64,000 nucleotides of DNA, from the NCBI GenBank assembly GCA_965656935.1, contig CBFHMG010000007.1, forward strand, positions 1-64,000, written 5' to 3'. Positions 25,075-34,315 of the stretch are shown here, piece after piece. The stretch is from M30B80 sp965656935 (GTDB lineage Bacteria; Pseudomonadota; Alphaproteobacteria; Rhodobacterales; Rhodobacteraceae). Each line of letters starts with the position of its first letter. Position 1 is the first letter of the stretch. The position numbers and the translations under genes are program-made. The notes beneath the pieces were generated by a model. The model saw nothing but the letters and a program-made list of their open reading frames with translations. It did no database searches and was not told where the DNA came from.

Positions 25075-28000
25075 TTAGCCCTTAAGCAGCTTGGCCTCAT
25101 ACCCTTTGAGAACACGACGCGCGGCGACATAATCATCGCGACCGGTCTGCATTTCGAGATCAGGGAAGAGTTCCAAAATCTCGTTGCGCTGTGCTGTGCC
25201 CATGGCACCAAGGGTCTGATCACCTGGCTGGAAGCTTTCCGTCCAAGCGCCGTCTGCCAGCACCACTTCGTGTTGATCGAACATGAAGTGGATATAGGTC
25301 GCCCGCAGGGTATCGATCGCCTGGATCGAGCCATTATTGATCAGGTGCTTCGCAGCCACCAGAACTTCAGGCTCTTCAAAATAGAGCTGTGTCTGATCGC
25401 CGGCCACCAGCATACGGTGCTGAGGGCTGACCATCATGTCCCGCTCGGGCAATCCATCACCAAGGCTTCCCGCTTTGATCAGGATCGGGCTCAGATGCGG
25501 GGCGCGACGAAGCTCATCACGCTGAAGCGTCCGTTTGCCGATCCAACGGATCTCTTGGATACCGTTATCGCGGGTGATGACCTTGTCACCTTCCTGCAAG
25601 CTTTCAACTGGCACTTCGCCCTTCATGGTCGCAATCAACGTACCAGGTGTGAAGCACGGAATGATGTTCTCGATTTCCGAGTACGCCAAAGTGCCGATCA
25701 GGTTGGTTTTCGCCGGATCACTATAGAAGTTAACGATACCGTCCTCGGCACCCGGTGCCGATGGAATGACCGTCAGCGGGCCAGAGCCAGTCAGATCAAG
25801 CGTATCGGTATCGGTATCACCGGGGTCTTCACCACCGACAATCGTATCACCGATGCCTTCGATATAGCTGTCACTAGGGTTGTTCGGATCATCAAAGGTG
25901 CCGACCAAGAAGGTATCATCGCCAAGGCCACCTGACATGCTGTCAGCGCCCTGACCACCGATCAGGGTGTCTTCACCATCGCCACCCGACAAGATGTCAT
26001 CATCGATGCCACCATCAAGGCTGTCATTGCCCGTGCCACCGGTGATGCTGTCATCGTCATCTTCACCGAAGATCACGTCATTTCCAGCGCCACCATCCAG
26101 CGTATCCTGGCCATTCAGCGTGTCAGGGTCATTCTGGCCTGGGTCGATATTATCATCGATCAGATTGTCAGCTGGGACGTTCGATCCGCCATAGATGGTA
26201 TCGGCACCATCGCCACCAACCACCGAGTCAGCGCCGTCGCCGCCAAGCACAGAGTCGTCGCCGAGGCCGCCATCGATCACGTCGTCATCGGCACCACCGT
26301 CGACGGTATCGTTGCCGCCACCAGCGTTGATCGTGTCGTCGCCGCCATTGCCTTCGATGGAATCTGGGTTCTCAGTGATGAGATCGCCGCCACCATCTGT
26401 TGGGGCATTGGCATCGTCATATCCGACATCCATCAGCTCACCAGTGGCTTCGCCGTCAACAACGCCATCTGGGCCGCCTGGCAGACCAAGAACATTCTCG
26501 ATCTCGGTGAAGTCGACTGTAACCGTCTCACCTTCGTCGTTCTCGTAAGACACAACACCCGAGAAGGAGCCTGTGCCGTCATCCACCAGCGGTGTAACGA
26601 TGGTCACATTGGTCAGGCCGGTGAAGTTCAGCGTATCGCCGTCATCGCCATTGGCGAAATCATCAGGTGCGCCGGAGGTTCCGTCGGTACCACCGTCAAT
26701 CGTGATGGTGTCGGGGCCATCGGTATTGGTCGGATCGAGGAAGAAGTCATCATCCCCGCTGCCACCTGTGGCCACATCGCCAGCGCCCACAGTGATGTCA
26801 TCATCACCCGCGCCGCCATCGATTGTGTCTGCACCCAGACCGCCTGTCAGCGTGTCGGTGCCCGCGCCGCCAGCAATGCTGTCATCGCCGTCACCGCCAT
26901 CGATGCTGTCATTATCATCGCCACCATCGATGGTGTCATCACCAGTGCCGCCCGCGACCGTATCATCGCCGCCGCCAGTCTCGACATCAATCGGACCAGT
27001 CGAGCTGCCGCCGTCGATGCTGTCATCGCCAGTACCGGTCAGGACCTTCTCGATCTCGTCGAAGGTGATGTCATCATCGCCCGCAATCGTGTCGATACCA
27101 TCAACCGTGCCGCTTTCAGGATCAGCTTCCAGAACAACGTCCAGATCACCGGTTTCATCCGAGAGATCAAGGACATCGCCCTCATCACCATTTTCGGGGC
27201 CAGCTTCTTCACCTGGAACGGTGCCATCGGTGCCGCCGTCGATTGTGACATCGATATTGGTTGCAGGGTCGGTTGGGTCGATTGTGAAGACATCATCACC
27301 CGAGCCACCGATACCGCTGTCATCACCGCCAACCGCGATGTCATCATCGCCCGCGCCGCCATCAAGTGTATCCTCGCCCTCGCCGCCCGCAAGCGTGTCG
27401 GCGCCGTCGCCACCGAGGACAGAGTCGTCCCCGTCGCCACCGGTGATGCTGTCATCATCCGCGCCGCCATCGATGGTATCATTGCCAGCACCCGCATCGA
27501 TGGTGTCATCACCGCCATTGCCGGCAATGCTGTCATCGCCCGTGGTAATTACATCGCCACCGCCATCGGTAGGTGCGTTGTTGTCGTTATAGCCGACATC
27601 CATAGTTTCGCCGGTGTCTTCACCATCAACGACGCCGTCAGGCTCATTGAGATCGGCGACTGTAATTGCCACATCTTCTTGATCCGACAGGCCGCTTGGG
27701 TCTGTCGCAACAACAGTGATGTTGTAGACATTATCGCCGCCGGCATCGGTCGGGTTTTCAAAATCGAGCGGATTGACCGGCGTTACTTCGCCTGTGGTCG
27801 GATCAATGTTGAACAGCGCCGCATCAGGGCCCGTCAGCGAGTAGGTGATGGGGTCACTATCGGGGTCCGTCGCCGAGGCTGTGAAGACCGCGCCAGTGTC
27901 ATTCTCATCGAATGACTGGGCGCCAATCGGGTCCAGAACAGGCGCCGAATTGGGCGGATCTGTCAAAATCTGTTCGATCTGGCTGAACTGAAGCGTAGAG

Positions 28001-30882
28001 CCATCAGAGAAGGTCACAGTACCCGTCGTCGCGCCCGCGTCATTTACGTCAGCGCTTTGGTTGATTGTAACATTGCCCGCGCCACGCAGATCGAGGATGT
28101 CGTTATCGGTATTCTCATCAGGGCCGTTGCCACCAGTGATCACATCACCAGCGCCCTCGGCTGCCGAGCCTACAAGGAAGGTATCATCCCCTCCCTCACC
28201 ATACATTGTGTCAGCGCCTTCGCCGCCCGTAATAGTATCATTGCCGCCGTCCGACGGACTCGTTTGCTCGGAGAACGCAACCCAAGAGTCCAAAATGCGC
28301 TCCAAGCTCAAGCCATTACCAAGGCCTGCTGAGGTGTCTTGGGTGCCCAACTGGATGCTGGTAATGGGTTGCGCGGTATAGACCGACGTATCAGCATTAT
28401 TGCTGAATTCAGGCGCTAGGAAGAGATCCCCAGAGGTCGACTGGAACACAACCGCCGATACAGTTGCAGTTGTACCGTCTTCATAGGTAACGATCGTGTT
28501 GTTGTAGACGGCCGAGCCATCAAATGTGAAAGTCGTGCCTGGGTTATTGGAGATAGTGAAGGTTTCGTTGCTAACCGTATTGTCACCATCATACTGACCG
28601 TCACCGTTTCCGGTGCCCGCAAACATCGTCACAATGTTTGCAGATAACGGGTTGCCAGAGGACCCGTAAGTCGCGCCGTTGATCAGATTGCCGTTCTCGG
28701 AAAATGAGCTGAAGGTGCCGCCGGTTTCGGTCGGGTCCAGATCAGTTCCGAACCAATCAAGGTATATCACTTGGTAATCGACGCCAGTGGACGTGTTGGT
28801 TGTATCAGCGGGGGTCGTTACTCCGTTGCCGTCGCCACTGTCACCATAGATCACGTCATCACCAGCGCCGCCGCTCAGGCTGTCATCGCCCGCTTGCGTA
28901 CCCGAATCGACCACAACATCGCTAACACCATCAGCGAAGTCACCTGTAATCGTGTCATTGCCCGCGCCGCCGTCGATGACGTCATTGCCGGAACCGCCAT
29001 AGACTTCGTCCGTGCCAAGACCTGCATTGATTGTGTCATCGCCGCCATTGCCGAGGATCGTGTCGTTGTCGCCATCAGCGCCGTCGATAATATCTCCACC
29101 GCTATCAGTGGGGGTGTTGCCATCGCTGTAGCCCGGGGTCATCAGCTCGGCGAAGTTTTCGCCATCAACAATGGTAGATGTTTCATTGACGTCACCCACG
29201 GTGATCGCCACAGGCTCCTCGTCGAAGAGCGTCGGATCATTGGGGTCGGTGGCCACAACCGTGATGTCATAAACACCATCGCCATTCGCATCAGTCGGAT
29301 TCTCGAAGTCGAGCGGCGCAATCGGCGTCACTTCGCCCGTCGCAGGATCGATGTTGAACAGCGCCGCATCATCGCCCGTCAGCGAGTAGACAGGCTGGTC
29401 GCCGTCAGGATCCGTCGCCGAGGCTGTAAACACCGGATCAGTCGAGTTCTCTGGGATCGTCGGATCGGTGATCGGGTCCAGAACAGGCGCTTCATTGACG
29501 TCACCCACGGTAATCGCAACAGGCTCTTCGGCGGTCGCGCCATCGGGGTCGGTGGCCACAACCGTAATGTCATAAACACCATCGCCATTGGCATCCGTCG
29601 GGTTCTCGAAGTCGAGACCCGCGATTGGCGTTACTTCACCTGTCGTTGGATCAATGTTGAACAGCGCCGCATCATCGCCAGACAGCGAGTAGGTGACCGG
29701 GTCGCCGTTAGGGTCGGTGGCCGAGGCCGTGAACACAGGATCGGTGGAGTTTTCAGGCGTAGTGGTATCCGCGATCGGATCGATCACTGGCGGATCGTTT
29801 GGCAAAGGAGCTGCCGCGCCTTCAAAGTCGATGACCTGCAGGCCGCCGGGCACGGATCCCGCGCCGTTCAGGGGACTGCCGTTGAAGGCCGCAGGCGGCG
29901 CGGAATATGTGCCGTCGCCATTGTCGATATAGCCTGCATCGATAAAGCTTTGCACCTGATCGGGCCGTGGCGTGATCGTGATCCCGTCAACGTCAGCCCC
30001 ATTGGGGTTGCCGCCGTCGATCACGGTAGGCCCGTTTTCACCCGCAGCCTGCATCCCCAAGGTGATGTTGTCATCGCCGAGGTTCATATTGACGTTGGCA
30101 AGATCCCAATTGTCACCAATAACGACCGTATCATCGCTCGATGCCATGTTGATGTTGCCGAGGAGCGTGACGTTGTCGCCGATGGTCAGATTGGTCGGCG
30201 CTTGTCCGGTAAGGTTGAGCGCGTTGGAGATCGTCGCATCGTTGCCGATCGCGATGTTCATTTCGGAGCCGCCGTTGGTAGCGGTCAACTGACCATTCAG
30301 ATCAAGACCGTCCCCAAACGTGGCGTTCACGTTCGCGGTGTTGCCGCCCGACAAGGCGACAGTACCGCCAAACGTTGCATTGTCGCCGAAGGTAACATCG
30401 GCATCGCCAACCGACGTCGCAGTCGTGGTGCCAGTGATGGTCGCGCCAGACCCAAAGTCGAAGACAGCGTCAGAGCCGTAGTTGTTGATCGAGCCGTCGA
30501 TTGTGACATCGTTGCCGGCGTTGATTGTGAACGTGCCTGTGTTGCTCATGCCGGTGGCGTCAATTGAGCTAAGCGTTGCACCATCACCGACGTTCAGGGT
30601 TAGGTTTTCACCGTTTGAATCGATGGGATACCTAGAGAAATCAACACCCGCAGGGATGTTCACCGTCGGTTCGATGTCGCTGCCCCAGCCGCCAAGTGTG
30701 AGCGTGCCGAAGGTGCTGCCAGGATCGGGGTCACCCAGAATATTAATGGTGACATCAGGGCCGCCATTGATCGTGATGCTGCCCATCATCCCCGCTGGGA
30801 TGTTGATCACATCACCTGGCCCGGCGTTGATGGTGGTCGTGGCCGTCTGGCTGCTTGGAATTTCTACGTCGATGATGGCCAT
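25075..30882 (-). CDS. Giant secreted cadherin/RTX/Hint-domain protein
   Basis: 1,935 residues, no classical signal peptide. Order: an N-terminal beta-rich repeat region (about 1-360) with glycine/asparagine turns; two cadherin-like repeats (about 362-565, each with TASATDP-GD and DAALFNIDP-TGEVTP); RTX calcium-binding nonapeptides (GGxGxDxxx) with an interposed unique domain (about 694-874); a third cadherin-like repeat (about 977-1077); long RTX blocks (about 1077-1700); and a C-terminal Hint domain starting at Cys1743 (PCFTPGTLIATMKGEVPVES) with His near 1822 (SPQHRML). A linker starting VDGE and containing GY-D-N-PTD-GGD recurs three times. Such proteins are exported by type I systems and bind calcium outside the cell; no exporter genes are adjacent. 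A ribosome site (GAGGGAG) precedes the ATG. Confidence 0.88.
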   Translation of the reverse strand: MAIIDVEIPSSQTATTTINAGPGDVINIPAGMMGSITINGGPDVTINILGDPDPGSTFGTLTLGGWGSDIEPTVNIPAGVDFSRYPIDSNGENLTLNVGDGATLSSIDATGMSNTGTFTINAGNDVTIDGSINNYGSDAVFDFGSGATITGTTTATSVGDADVTFGDNATFGGTVALSGGNTANVNATFGDGLDLNGQLTATNGGSEMNIAIGNDATISNALNLTGQAPTNLTIGDNVTLLGNINMASSDDTVVIGDNWDLANVNMNLGDDNITLGMQAAGENGPTVIDGGNPNGADVDGITITPRPDQVQSFIDAGYIDNGDGTYSAPPAAFNGSPLNGAGSVPGGLQVIDFEGAAAPLPNDPPVIDPIADTTTPENSTDPVFTASATDPNGDPVTYSLSGDDAALFNIDPTTGEVTPIAGLDFENPTDANGDGVYDITVVATDPDGATAEEPVAITVGDVNEAPVLDPITDPTIPENSTDPVFTASATDPDGDQPVYSLTGDDAALFNIDPATGEVTPIAPLDFENPTDANGDGVYDITVVATDPNDPTLFDEEPVAITVGDVNETSTIVDGENFAELMTPGYSDGNTPTDSGGDIIDGADGDNDTILGNGGDDTINAGLGTDEVYGGSGNDVIDGGAGNDTITGDFADGVSDVVVDSGTQAGDDSLSGGAGDDVIYGDSGDGNGVTTPADTTNTSTGVDYQVIYLDWFGTDLDPTETGGTFSSFSENGNLINGATYGSSGNPLSANIVTMFAGTGNGDGQYDGDNTVSNETFTISNNPGTTFTFDGSAVYNNTIVTYEDGTTATVSAVVFQSTSGDLFLAPEFSNNADTSVYTAQPITSIQLGTQDTSAGLGNGLSLERILDSWVAFSEQTSPSDGGNDTITGGEGADTMYGEGGDDTFLVGSAAEGAGDVITGGNGPDENTDNDILDLRGAGNVTINQSADVNDAGATTGTVTFSDGSTLQFSQIEQILTDPPNSAPVLDPIGAQSFDENDTGAVFTASATDPDSDPITYSLTGPDAALFNIDPTTGEVTPVNPLDFENPTDAGGDNVYNITVVATDPSGLSDQEDVAITVADLNEPDGVVDGEDTGETMDVGYNDNNAPTDGGGDVITTGDDSIAGNGGDDTIDAGAGNDTIDGGADDDSITGGDGDDSVLGGDGADTLAGGEGEDTLDGGAGDDDIAVGGDDSGIGGSGDDVFTIDPTDPATNIDVTIDGGTDGTVPGEEAGPENGDEGDVLDLSDETGDLDVVLEADPESGTVDGIDTIAGDDDITFDEIEKVLTGTGDDSIDGGSSTGPIDVETGGGDDTVAGGTGDDTIDGGDDNDSIDGGDGDDSIAGGAGTDTLTGGLGADTIDGGAGDDDITVGAGDVATGGSGDDDFFLDPTNTDGPDTITIDGGTDGTSGAPDDFANGDDGDTLNFTGLTNVTIVTPLVDDGTGSFSGVVSYENDEGETVTVDFTEIENVLGLPGGPDGVVDGEATGELMDVGYDDANAPTDGGGDLITENPDSIEGNGGDDTINAGGGNDTVDGGADDDVIDGGLGDDSVLGGDGADSVVGGDGADTIYGGSNVPADNLIDDNIDPGQNDPDTLNGQDTLDGGAGNDVIFGEDDDDSITGGTGNDSLDGGIDDDILSGGDGEDTLIGGQGADSMSGGLGDDTFLVGTFDDPNNPSDSYIEGIGDTIVGGEDPGDTDTDTLDLTGSGPLTVIPSAPGAEDGIVNFYSDPAKTNLIGTLAYSEIENIIPCFTPGTLIATMKGEVPVESLQEGDKVITRDNGIQEIRWIGKRTLQRDELRRAPHLSPILIKAGSLGDGLPERDMMVSPQHRMLVAGDQTQLYFEEPEVLVAAKHLINNGSIQAIDTLRATYIHFMFDQHEVVLADGAWTESFQPGDQTLGAMGTAQRNEILELFPDLEMQTGRDDYVAARRVLKGYEAKLLKG

Positions 30883-31100
30883 TATACTGCTCCCTCAACG
30901 AAAGGACCGCGACCAAGCGCGCTCAGATTCGAATGATTTTGGTTGTGAAAAACGACATCAATCGCCGATGCGTTGGCTGTGAAGTTTGGGGTAAGAAGCT
31001 TCATTGATGCAGTCTTTCTTGATGTGTTGCCGCGCGATGTCGGCTTGGTCGGTTTCGGGCTGTTTCTTTGCCCGTGAATTCTGTTGTTTCGAACCTGCGT

Positions 31101-31211
31101 TCAGATCCTCGAGAGCCGTTGGTCAGTCAGAGCAACACGTAACTTAACATCGGTCTGACCGATGCTTTGTTTAGCTTTGCGATACGCTTGATTTGCGATC
31201 TTAGCTTTCAT
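31101..31211 (-). CDS. Possible small basic protein (36 residues)
   Basis: A minus-strand frame with AGGAGAG five bases before its ATG (31209-31211). The product starts MKAKIANQAYRKAKQSIGQ and ends DQRLSRI; it is basic and not hydrophobic. It overlaps a 17-nt palindrome (31148-31164), and the Hint-domain gene lies about 220 nt downstream on the same strand. It may be a real short peptide, a leader, or a chance frame. No relative is known to me. Confidence 0.35.
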   Translation of the reverse strand: MKAKIANQAYRKAKQSIGQTDVKLRVALTDQRLSRI

Positions 31212-31427
31212 CTTGCTCTCCTATCCTTGGCCTTTGCTTTGGCCTTCCGTCTTGCGACGGAAAATCATGTCACGTCGACCTGATGGGCGATGGCTAAACA
31301 AAGCGCAGCGGCCACACGTCAAGACGGTCCAAATGAGAAGGAGAATGGCTGCGAAGCAGCCCTGAAAGCGCAGACTCGGGTTGCGAGTCTGTACAATAGG
31401 TGCGCCTGTTATCGCTCATCGCGATAA
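31148..31427. other. Cluster of five palindromes in a gene-poor region
   Basis: Within 280 bp lie CATCGGTC-T-GACCGATG (31148-31164), TTCCGTC-TTGC-GACGGAA (31245-31262), GGCTGC-GAA-GCAGCC (31347-31361), CAGACTCG-GGTTG-CGAGTCTG (31371-31391) and TTATCGC-TCATC-GCGATAA (31409-31427). A 12-bp sequence GCTTTGTTTAGC at 31164-31175 recurs inverted at 31293-31304. This is far denser than elsewhere in the window. It could be a structured non-coding RNA, a regulatory region for the giant secreted protein, or a decayed element. Confidence 0.5.
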
Positions 31428-32139
31428 TGCGAACGCACATCCTCCGCATTCCCACATGCGTCGTCCGTGCGGCCGCCCCCTTGGCCTAGCAGTCATCGCC
31501 CCCCAGTCGGGCTTGCATCGGTAATAGCCCCTATCTTTCGAGAGGCGAAGAGGTATTTTCGTGGCAAGCAGGCGCATTTAGACAAACTCTGGACACAAAG
31601 ATTACCAGGCCCTCAGCGCGATTTACGATTTCGAGAGGTTTTGAACCAAGGATATGGCTCGACTAACTTTAGAGTGTTTGAGAAAAAGTTTCTTAAAATA
31701 TAGGTCTTATGCACCCCTAACACCCAGTATGTCTTCGGGCTTTGCACAAATAAGCATAGCCCGAAGACGACTTGAGTTACGGCAAAACCTCCCGCCACAT
31801 TGTTGCCAAATGGGGAAACACATTGTTTCTTTCCCCGCAATTTGCAGCGGCCCTAGCCGCGCATTGTTCGGCATTTTGAAGGCTAATCCAGAGAATCGAC
31901 TAAGAATCGGGGGGCTATCTTTCGATTTTCCGACTCGATTCTAAAGCGCACTTCAGGTGTTTGGTTCAGGCTGGCCAATCGCGATAAGTCTTAACGCAAT
32001 CAATCGTGCCGATTGCAGCCCATTGCGAGCGTTTTCTACTGCGCATTTTACACATCCCGCGTCGTGGGCAGCTTGCCACGCGAAACCGCGCCCCAAGGGC
32101 GGGCATTCCAATGAGCTGATATATAAAATGAAGATGAGG
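31428..32139. other. Intergenic region before tRNA-Leu with no recognisable gene
   Basis: Short open frames here (for example 31467-31703 and 31654-31944 on the plus strand) have biased composition and no ribosome site, so they are not called. The stretch is less GC-rich than the surrounding coding DNA. One strong hairpin at 31731-31768 is listed separately. It may be a decayed gene region. Confidence 0.5.
31731..31768. repeat. Isolated 11-bp hairpin
   Basis: GTCTTCGGGCT pairs perfectly with AGCCCGAAGAC across a 16-nt AT-rich loop. No T tract follows on either strand and no gene ends here. It could be an sRNA stem or a remnant of a mobile element end. Confidence 0.55.
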
Positions 32140-32224
32140 TGGTACCCGAGGTCGGACTCGAACCGACAAGCCGTTAGGCGGGGGATTTTGAATCCCCTGC
32201 GTCTACCAATTCCGCCACTCGGGC
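32140..32224 (-). tRNA. tRNA-Leu (anticodon CAA)
   Basis: The minus strand gives an 85-nt tRNA with a long variable arm, as for leucine. The acceptor stem pairs GCCCGAG with CTCGGGT (last pair G-T), the anticodon stem-loop is GGGGA-TTCAAAA-TCCCC (anticodon CAA), the T loop is TTCGAGT, and the CCA is encoded. Confidence 0.95.
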
Positions 32225-32278
32225 CTCGCGGATCAGTTACTCCGCCTTTTTGGCGGCGTCAACGGGGGAGAGGCTCTT

Positions 32279-33085
32279 TTAACATCCATCCGAAAGCAGG
32301 CTGTCTGATCGTCCTGTAACCCGATAGGCCATAAGCCCGATCCATTCCCGAACACCTTTGGCGATCTCGTCTAAATTCCCGAATATGTTGAAATTGCTGC
32401 GACCCGCTTCAATGCTTGAATGGTCCGTCGGATAAGGCAGCAGATCGCGCCAGCCCGCCGTGCAAAACACAGAGACACTGCGCGGCATGTGCGAGGCAGA
32501 TGTCACCAAGACCCATGCCCCCGCCTGTTCCCCACTGATCAAAGCGCGCGTGGTTTCAGCACTTTCTGCGGTATTGCGGCTGCTTTGCTCGATGGTGATG
32601 CGGGCAGGATCAATGCCTGCGGACAGCAACACACGGTTCGAGATACCCGCCTCGCTCATGCCCTCAGACAGGCCTTCCAACCGCCCCGAGCCACCTACAA
32701 GCACGATCCGCGCCTGCGGAAAGCGGTTGGCCAGATCAATCGTTGCCAAAATACGGTCAGCCGCGCTGTTTACATTCACCACCCCACTGCGCGCCGTCAG
32801 CAATGGCCGCTCGGACCCTGAAAGCAGGATGATCCCGTCAGGTGCGGTTTCAATCGCGGGGTTTGAGGGGAAACGCCCTTCCAGCGGGCCAAGCACCATA
32901 CGGTCGATCGGCAGGAAGCACACTGCCATCAGAAAGACAAAGGCCAGCGCATTGAACCGAAACGCCGCGCGGTGTTTGCCAAACAGCCCCATCACCACGC
33001 CCAAGCCGATCAGATAGACAGGCCACATCCTCGGGTCCGCAACCATCCAGACCAGTTTTGATGCAATGAAGAAAACAGTATCCAT
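32279..33085 (-). CDS. YdcF/ElyC-like membrane protein (DUF218)
   Basis: 268 residues: two N-terminal membrane helices (about 5-35 and 45-62), then a DUF218 domain with the usual elements, a strand ending IILLSGSERP, IVLVGGSG, SAAD, SSRNTAESAETTRALI and VTSASHMPRSVSVF. Family members in gammaproteobacteria (ElyC, SanA) affect envelope integrity and peptidoglycan lipid carrier use; the molecular function is unclear. It is 15 nt downstream of the reductive-dehalogenase-like gene on the same strand, so possibly co-transcribed. Confidence 0.85.
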   Translation of the reverse strand: MDTVFFIASKLVWMVADPRMWPVYLIGLGVVMGLFGKHRAAFRFNALAFVFLMAVCFLPIDRMVLGPLEGRFPSNPAIETAPDGIILLSGSERPLLTARSGVVNVNSAADRILATIDLANRFPQARIVLVGGSGRLEGLSEGMSEAGISNRVLLSAGIDPARITIEQSSRNTAESAETTRALISGEQAGAWVLVTSASHMPRSVSVFCTAGWRDLLPYPTDHSSIEAGRSNFNIFGNLDEIAKGVREWIGLMAYRVTGRSDSLLSDGC

Positions 33086-33100
33086 GCGTTCCCGCCCCGT

Positions 33101-34315
33101 TCAGCCGCCTTTGGCCCGCCACCAATCCTTGGGTTTCACCCGTGCTGGCACGCCTTTCCACAGCTGCCATTTTTGCGCAAGCCTGCGCCCCCATCCACCC
33201 GCCTGCCCTGTGGCCAGCCACCGCCAGAGCCTGTCGCGCCAATCCGTATAGCTGCGATTAAAGGGGCAAACCCGCATGCAAATCGCGCAATCGGTTTTCA
33301 ATTTGGCCCAATAGCCAAAACAGCTTTCCGCATTTGAGGACCATTTGCGCACTGCGCGAAAGGTTGAGGGTGAGCCCGCGCTGACTTCTTCACCGAAATC
33401 AGGCGCTCCGAATGGCAGGGCCTTCACGGGGCAGGCCTGCGCGCAGATCGTGCATCCCTCGCAATAGGCCTTGATGCCAAGATCGCGGGGACCATCCACA
33501 GCCAAGGGCATATTGGTGAAAATCTTGGAAAAGCGCAGGCGTGGCCCAAATTCAGGCGTCAGCACCATCTGGTTGCGCCCATATTCCCCCAAGCCCGCCT
33601 TGATCGCATAGGGAATGACCAAGGCCGTGTCATTCATGCTGGCCACAGCCTCAAAGCCAAGATTGCGGATATAGGCGGCCATCTGCATGACAATCGCGGC
33701 CTCATGCGAATATTCCCGCCCTGTCGCGGCCCCCGCCAAGGCGCTTGGATAAGTCTCGACCAGATCAGCCTCCATCGCATGGCCCATGACAATCACATGG
33801 GTCAGCCCCTCGGGCAGATCATTGGGCAGGGGCGTCATGCTGCGCAGATCGGGGCGATCGGCATAATGCCAGCGCAGATCAATCTCGGTGATGCCGCATA
33901 GATCAGCACCGAACATCTTGGCCACGCGTTTGATCTGGGCCGCCTCCTGCTCGGGCGGTCCAAGCTCGGCCTGCATAGGGGCCATCGGTGTTTGGGCGCG
34001 CAAGGGTGCTTGAAACCCCTCCCGCTCGCCTTCATGGGCCGAGCGCTCCGAGATCATATCCGAGATCAGCCATGACGCATTCCTGAGCGCGAAGTCTTTT
34101 TGCGAAAAGCCATCCCCACGGCGCGGGGCGGCCTCCATCCGATAGGAGGCAAAAAACGCATCTGTGTCCTCGCTGCGCACCCGATCATCCCAAAAGGCGC
34201 GGGTGAAAATATCATTCATTTGCGAAAACCGCGCGGCCCCCTCGACAAACTCAAACCCCGCGGCTTGGTCGGTCTCCCTCAGATGTTGGGGCGTTTGCGG
34301 CTGTCTGGCGCTCAT
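33101..34315 (-). CDS. Reductive-dehalogenase-like double [4Fe-4S] protein (cytosolic)
   Basis: 404 residues from the ATG at 34313-34315, which overlaps the ureohydrolase stop (ATGA). The C-terminal part holds two ferredoxin-type clusters as in RdhA: CEGCTICAQACP (Cx2Cx2Cx3CP) and CFGYWAKLKTDCAICMRVCP (Cx10Cx2Cx3CP). Before it, GLGEYGRNQMVLTPEFGPR and a YSHEAAIVMQMAAYIRNLG segment resemble the corrinoid-binding catalytic region of reductive dehalogenases. There is no twin-arginine signal and no membrane-anchor partner RdhB nearby, so it should be cytosolic. QueG (epoxyqueuosine reductase) is the nearest alternative, but its signatures are missing. Substrate unknown. Confidence 0.75.
   Translation of the reverse strand: MSARQPQTPQHLRETDQAAGFEFVEGAARFSQMNDIFTRAFWDDRVRSEDTDAFFASYRMEAAPRRGDGFSQKDFALRNASWLISDMISERSAHEGEREGFQAPLRAQTPMAPMQAELGPPEQEAAQIKRVAKMFGADLCGITEIDLRWHYADRPDLRSMTPLPNDLPEGLTHVIVMGHAMEADLVETYPSALAGAATGREYSHEAAIVMQMAAYIRNLGFEAVASMNDTALVIPYAIKAGLGEYGRNQMVLTPEFGPRLRFSKIFTNMPLAVDGPRDLGIKAYCEGCTICAQACPVKALPFGAPDFGEEVSAGSPSTFRAVRKWSSNAESCFGYWAKLKTDCAICMRVCPFNRSYTDWRDRLWRWLATGQAGGWGRRLAQKWQLWKGVPARVKPKDWWRAKGG

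Noticed and set aside
26000..29100. Regular short repeats that might suggest a CRISPR array or satellite.
   Set aside because: The period is about 27 nt (9 codons) and translates to RTX nonapeptides GGxGxDxxx in one continuous reading frame; no constant repeats with unique spacers.
28771..30567. A 598-residue open frame on the plus strand opposite the giant Hint/RTX gene.
   Set aside because: It is the mirror of repetitive RTX/cadherin codons (valine/isoleucine/arginine-rich) with no start context or domain; the minus strand carries the real protein.
31467..31944. Two short plus-strand frames (78 and 96 residues) in the gap before tRNA-Leu.
   Set aside because: They overlap one another in different frames, lack ribosome sites and family features.
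33101..34315. Epoxyqueuosine reductase QueG assignment.
   Set aside because: The Fe-S motifs are similar but the catalytic region and the Cys spacing fit the reductive dehalogenase family better; QueG signatures were not found.
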